Source: Oryzobacter faecalis (GTDB taxonomy: Bacteria > Actinomycetota > Actinomycetes > Actinomycetales > Dermatophilaceae). Taken from it: a DNA stretch of 64,000 bases. The notes below the pieces were generated by a model. The model was not told the origin of the DNA. It did not search any database and saw only the letters and a list, made by a program, of their open reading frames with translations. Where the stretch lies: NCBI RefSeq assembly GCF_046764005.1, contig NZ_JBKOFW010000006.1, forward strand, positions 186,001 to 250,000, read 5' to 3'. A program made the position numbers and the translations under genes. Within the stretch, counting starts at the first letter, position 1; each line of letters starts with the position of its first letter. This document shows positions 62,436 through 64,000 of the stretch, one piece after another.

Positions 62436-63356
62436 CTATCCCAGATTCTGGGACTCCGCGTCGGTCTCCGTGCGGGGACCGGGGTCGCTCCCCGGTGTCG
62501 GTGGGGTGTCGGTGCGCTCGGCCCGACGGCGGGTGAACCACACGATCCACAGGCCCAGGAGGAAGACGAGGATGCTCGTCCACACGTTGAGCCGCTGGCC
62601 GAGGACGACCTCGGCGTCGTCCGTGCGCATCCTCTCGACGACGATCCGCCCGATCGGGTAGCCCGCGACGTAGAGGCCGAACACCGCCCCCGGGTGCAGG
62701 CGGCGCCGGCGGTCGAGGACGAGCAGCGCCGCGGCGAGGACGACGAGGAACAGCGACTCGTAGAGGAAGGTCGGGTGGAAGGTCCCGAGGACGACCGGCT
62801 CCCCCGAGGCGTCGACGACGGCCCGGCCCGCGCCGTTGTCCCACTCGTGGATCGTCAGGCCCCACGGGAGGTCGGTGGGCCCGCCGTAGAGCTCGTTGTT
62901 GAACCAGTTGCCCCACCGGCCGATCGCCTGGGCGAGCGCCACCCCGGGCGCCGCGGCGTCGGCGTACGCGAGGAAGGGGATGCCGTGGCGGCGGCAGCCG
63001 ATCCACGCACCGAGCGCGCCGAGGGCGATCGCCCCCCAGATGCCGAGGCCGCCCTCCCAGATCTTCACCGCGTCGACGGGGTTGCCGCCCTCGCCCCAGT
63101 ACGGATCGGGGGTCGTGACGACGTGGTAGAGCCGCCCGCCGACGATCCCGAAGAGGACGGCCCACGCGGCGACGTCGAGGGCCTGGGCCGACTCGAACCC
63201 GCGCGGCACGAGCCGGCGCCCGGTGAGCCACACGGCGACGACGATCCCCAGGAGGATGCAGACCGCGTACATCCGCAGCGGCAGCGGCCCGAGGTGCCAG
63301 ACCCCGACGGTGGGGCTGGGCAGGGCCGCGGGGAGCACGGTCGCGAGGGCGCTCAC
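62436..63356 (-). CDS. lgt: Prolipoprotein diacylglyceryl transferase
   Basis: A 306-residue Lgt, the membrane enzyme that attaches diacylglycerol to the lipobox cysteine of prolipoproteins. The signature IGRWGNWFNNELYGGPT contains the conserved Arg, Asn and Glu of the phosphatidylglycerol site. VGVWHLGPLPLRMYAVCI starts the first helices, and RRHGIPFLAYADAAAPGVAL and YESLFLVVL fit the family. Seven helices and a Pro/Thr-rich tail. GTG 63356 overlaps the stop of the upstream thiol-oxidoreductase gene, so the two are cotranscribed. It would process the lipoproteins encoded in this window at 1070 and 17301. Confidence 0.95.
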   Translation of the reverse strand: MSALATVLPAALPSPTVGVWHLGPLPLRMYAVCILLGIVVAVWLTGRRLVPRGFESAQALDVAAWAVLFGIVGGRLYHVVTTPDPYWGEGGNPVDAVKIWEGGLGIWGAIALGALGAWIGCRRHGIPFLAYADAAAPGVALAQAIGRWGNWFNNELYGGPTDLPWGLTIHEWDNGAGRAVVDASGEPVVLGTFHPTFLYESLFLVVLAAALLVLDRRRRLHPGAVFGLYVAGYPIGRIVVERMRTDDAEVVLGQRLNVWTSILVFLLGLWIVWFTRRRAERTDTPPTPGSDPGPRTETDAESQNLG

Positions 63357-64000
63357 TTCGTGGCCGCCTCGACGGCCGCGGTGAACCCCTCGGGCGAGGC
63401 GATGGCGCCGAGCTCCTGGTCGACCCCGTCGAACCGCACCGTGGGCGTCCCGCGCACGCCGTCCTCGAAGCTCTTCCTCTCGACCGAGTCGACGTAGGCG
63501 TCGTAGCGCCCGGAGTCGAGGCACGCCTCCCAGGTCGAGAGCGCGTCGCCGGTGATGCCGGCCGCCTGCGCGAACCCGGCGAGGTCGGCGTCGGTGAAGC
63601 CGGTGCCCTCCTGCTCGGGCTGGCCGGGGAAGACGCGGTCGTGGAACTCCTGGAACCTGCCGGCGTCGGCGGCGCAGAAGGCGGCGTTCCCGGCCCGCGT
63701 CGAGCTGTCGTTCCTGAGGTTGTCGTCGAGGAAGTTCTTGACGTGGTAGACGAGGACGATCCGTCCCTCCTGCGCCAGCGAGCTGATCGTCGACCCGGTC
63801 AGCTCCTCGAACTGCGCGCAGGCCGGGCACTGGAAGTCCTCGTAGACGTCGACGGTCGGCGCGCCGGGTCGGGGCGTGACGTCGGCGAAGGCGCGGTAGC
63901 CCGCCCCCATGGCGGTGACGCCCTTCGGCAGGGCCGTGCCGCCGGAGCCGGTGTCGGACGACCGGGAGGACCAGACCACCCCGCCGACCACCGCGACGAT
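63353..64000 (-). CDS. DsbA-like thiol oxidoreductase, partial at window end
   Basis: Partial: the 5' end lies beyond the right edge of the window. The visible 216 codons begin inside a membrane segment (IVAVVGGVVW), so the protein has an N-terminal anchor and an outside thioredoxin-fold domain. The active site is DFQCPACAQFEEL, the CxxC motif of the DsbA/thioredoxin_4 family. The helical insertion and GTPTVRFDGVDQ with the cis-Pro follow. It probably oxidises or isomerises disulfides in exported proteins. The stop overlaps the lgt GTG. Confidence 0.88.
   Translation of the reverse strand: MVAVVGGVVWSSRSSDTGSGGTALPKGVTAMGAGYRAFADVTPRPGAPTVDVYEDFQCPACAQFEELTGSTISSLAQEGRIVLVYHVKNFLDDNLRNDSSTRAGNAAFCAADAGRFQEFHDRVFPGQPEQEGTGFTDADLAGFAQAAGITGDALSTWEACLDSGRYDAYVDSVERKSFEDGVRGTPTVRFDGVDQELGAIASPEGFTAAVEAATK

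Overview
This is a very GC-rich, gene-dense bacterial chromosome segment. It carries uvrB, coaE fused to a GrpB domain, rpsA, polA, an ANTAR response regulator, pyk and lgt. The same set sits together in other Actinomycetota (in Mycobacterium tuberculosis pykA, Rv1626, polA, rpsA, coaE, uvrB and lgt are close neighbours). With the F420-type oxidoreductase, DUF3068 and DUF2613 proteins and many leaderless GTG/ATG starts preceded by a TANNNT box, this points to an actinomycete, perhaps of the Micrococcales; the family-level guess is inference.

1-9.4 kb: an 8.8 kb integrated element, not a full prophage. It has split a host metallo-beta-lactamase-fold hydrolase gene at a 13-bp core (383-395 and 9185-9197). 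It encodes a large serine integrase, a string of small overlapping genes, a RecA/RepA-like ATPase, a P27-type small terminase and an HK97-type capsid protein. No large terminase, portal, protease or tail gene is present. The content and order resemble the phiRv1-type phage-satellite-like elements of mycobacteria. The left end carries a substitute 3' end for the hydrolase gene, so a full-length chimeric enzyme is made, and a cargo gene is translationally coupled to it. Other cargo is a lipoprotein and a thioredoxin-like/Cys-rich pair on the opposite strand between the terminase and capsid genes. An array of GGAGACGGT repeats inside the ATPase gene is a candidate replication origin.

9.4-28.5 kb: host genes. 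They include a flavoprotein monooxygenase, a GNAT enzyme, an EamA exporter, TerC, UvrB, and a catabolic unit (ROK regulator, ABC sugar importer and GH38 alpha-mannosidase) that probably takes up and trims mannose-containing glycans. A PLP decarboxylase-like enzyme, CorA, CoaE-GrpB, a serine hydrolase and a PPOX/F420 oxidoreductase follow.

29-46 kb: a cell-surface glycan region, interrupted by rpsA. It holds three paralogous membrane acyltransferases, DUF3068, a 2-oxoglutarate oxygenase, a GT2-methyltransferase fusion, a GT-C-like membrane protein, a GT4 glycosyltransferase, DUF2613 with a large AftD-like membrane protein, a methyltransferase and a flippase. Together these could build, modify and export an extracellular polysaccharide.

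46-64 kb: polA, a hotdog thioesterase, an exported DUF1800/DUF1501 pair, a GNAT enzyme and DUF554. Then come the ANTAR regulator, whose ATG lies one base after a tRNA-Leu gene, pyk, a 25-bp-stem palindrome, gltD-gltB (glutamate synthase), lgt and the end of a DsbA-like thiol oxidoreductase.
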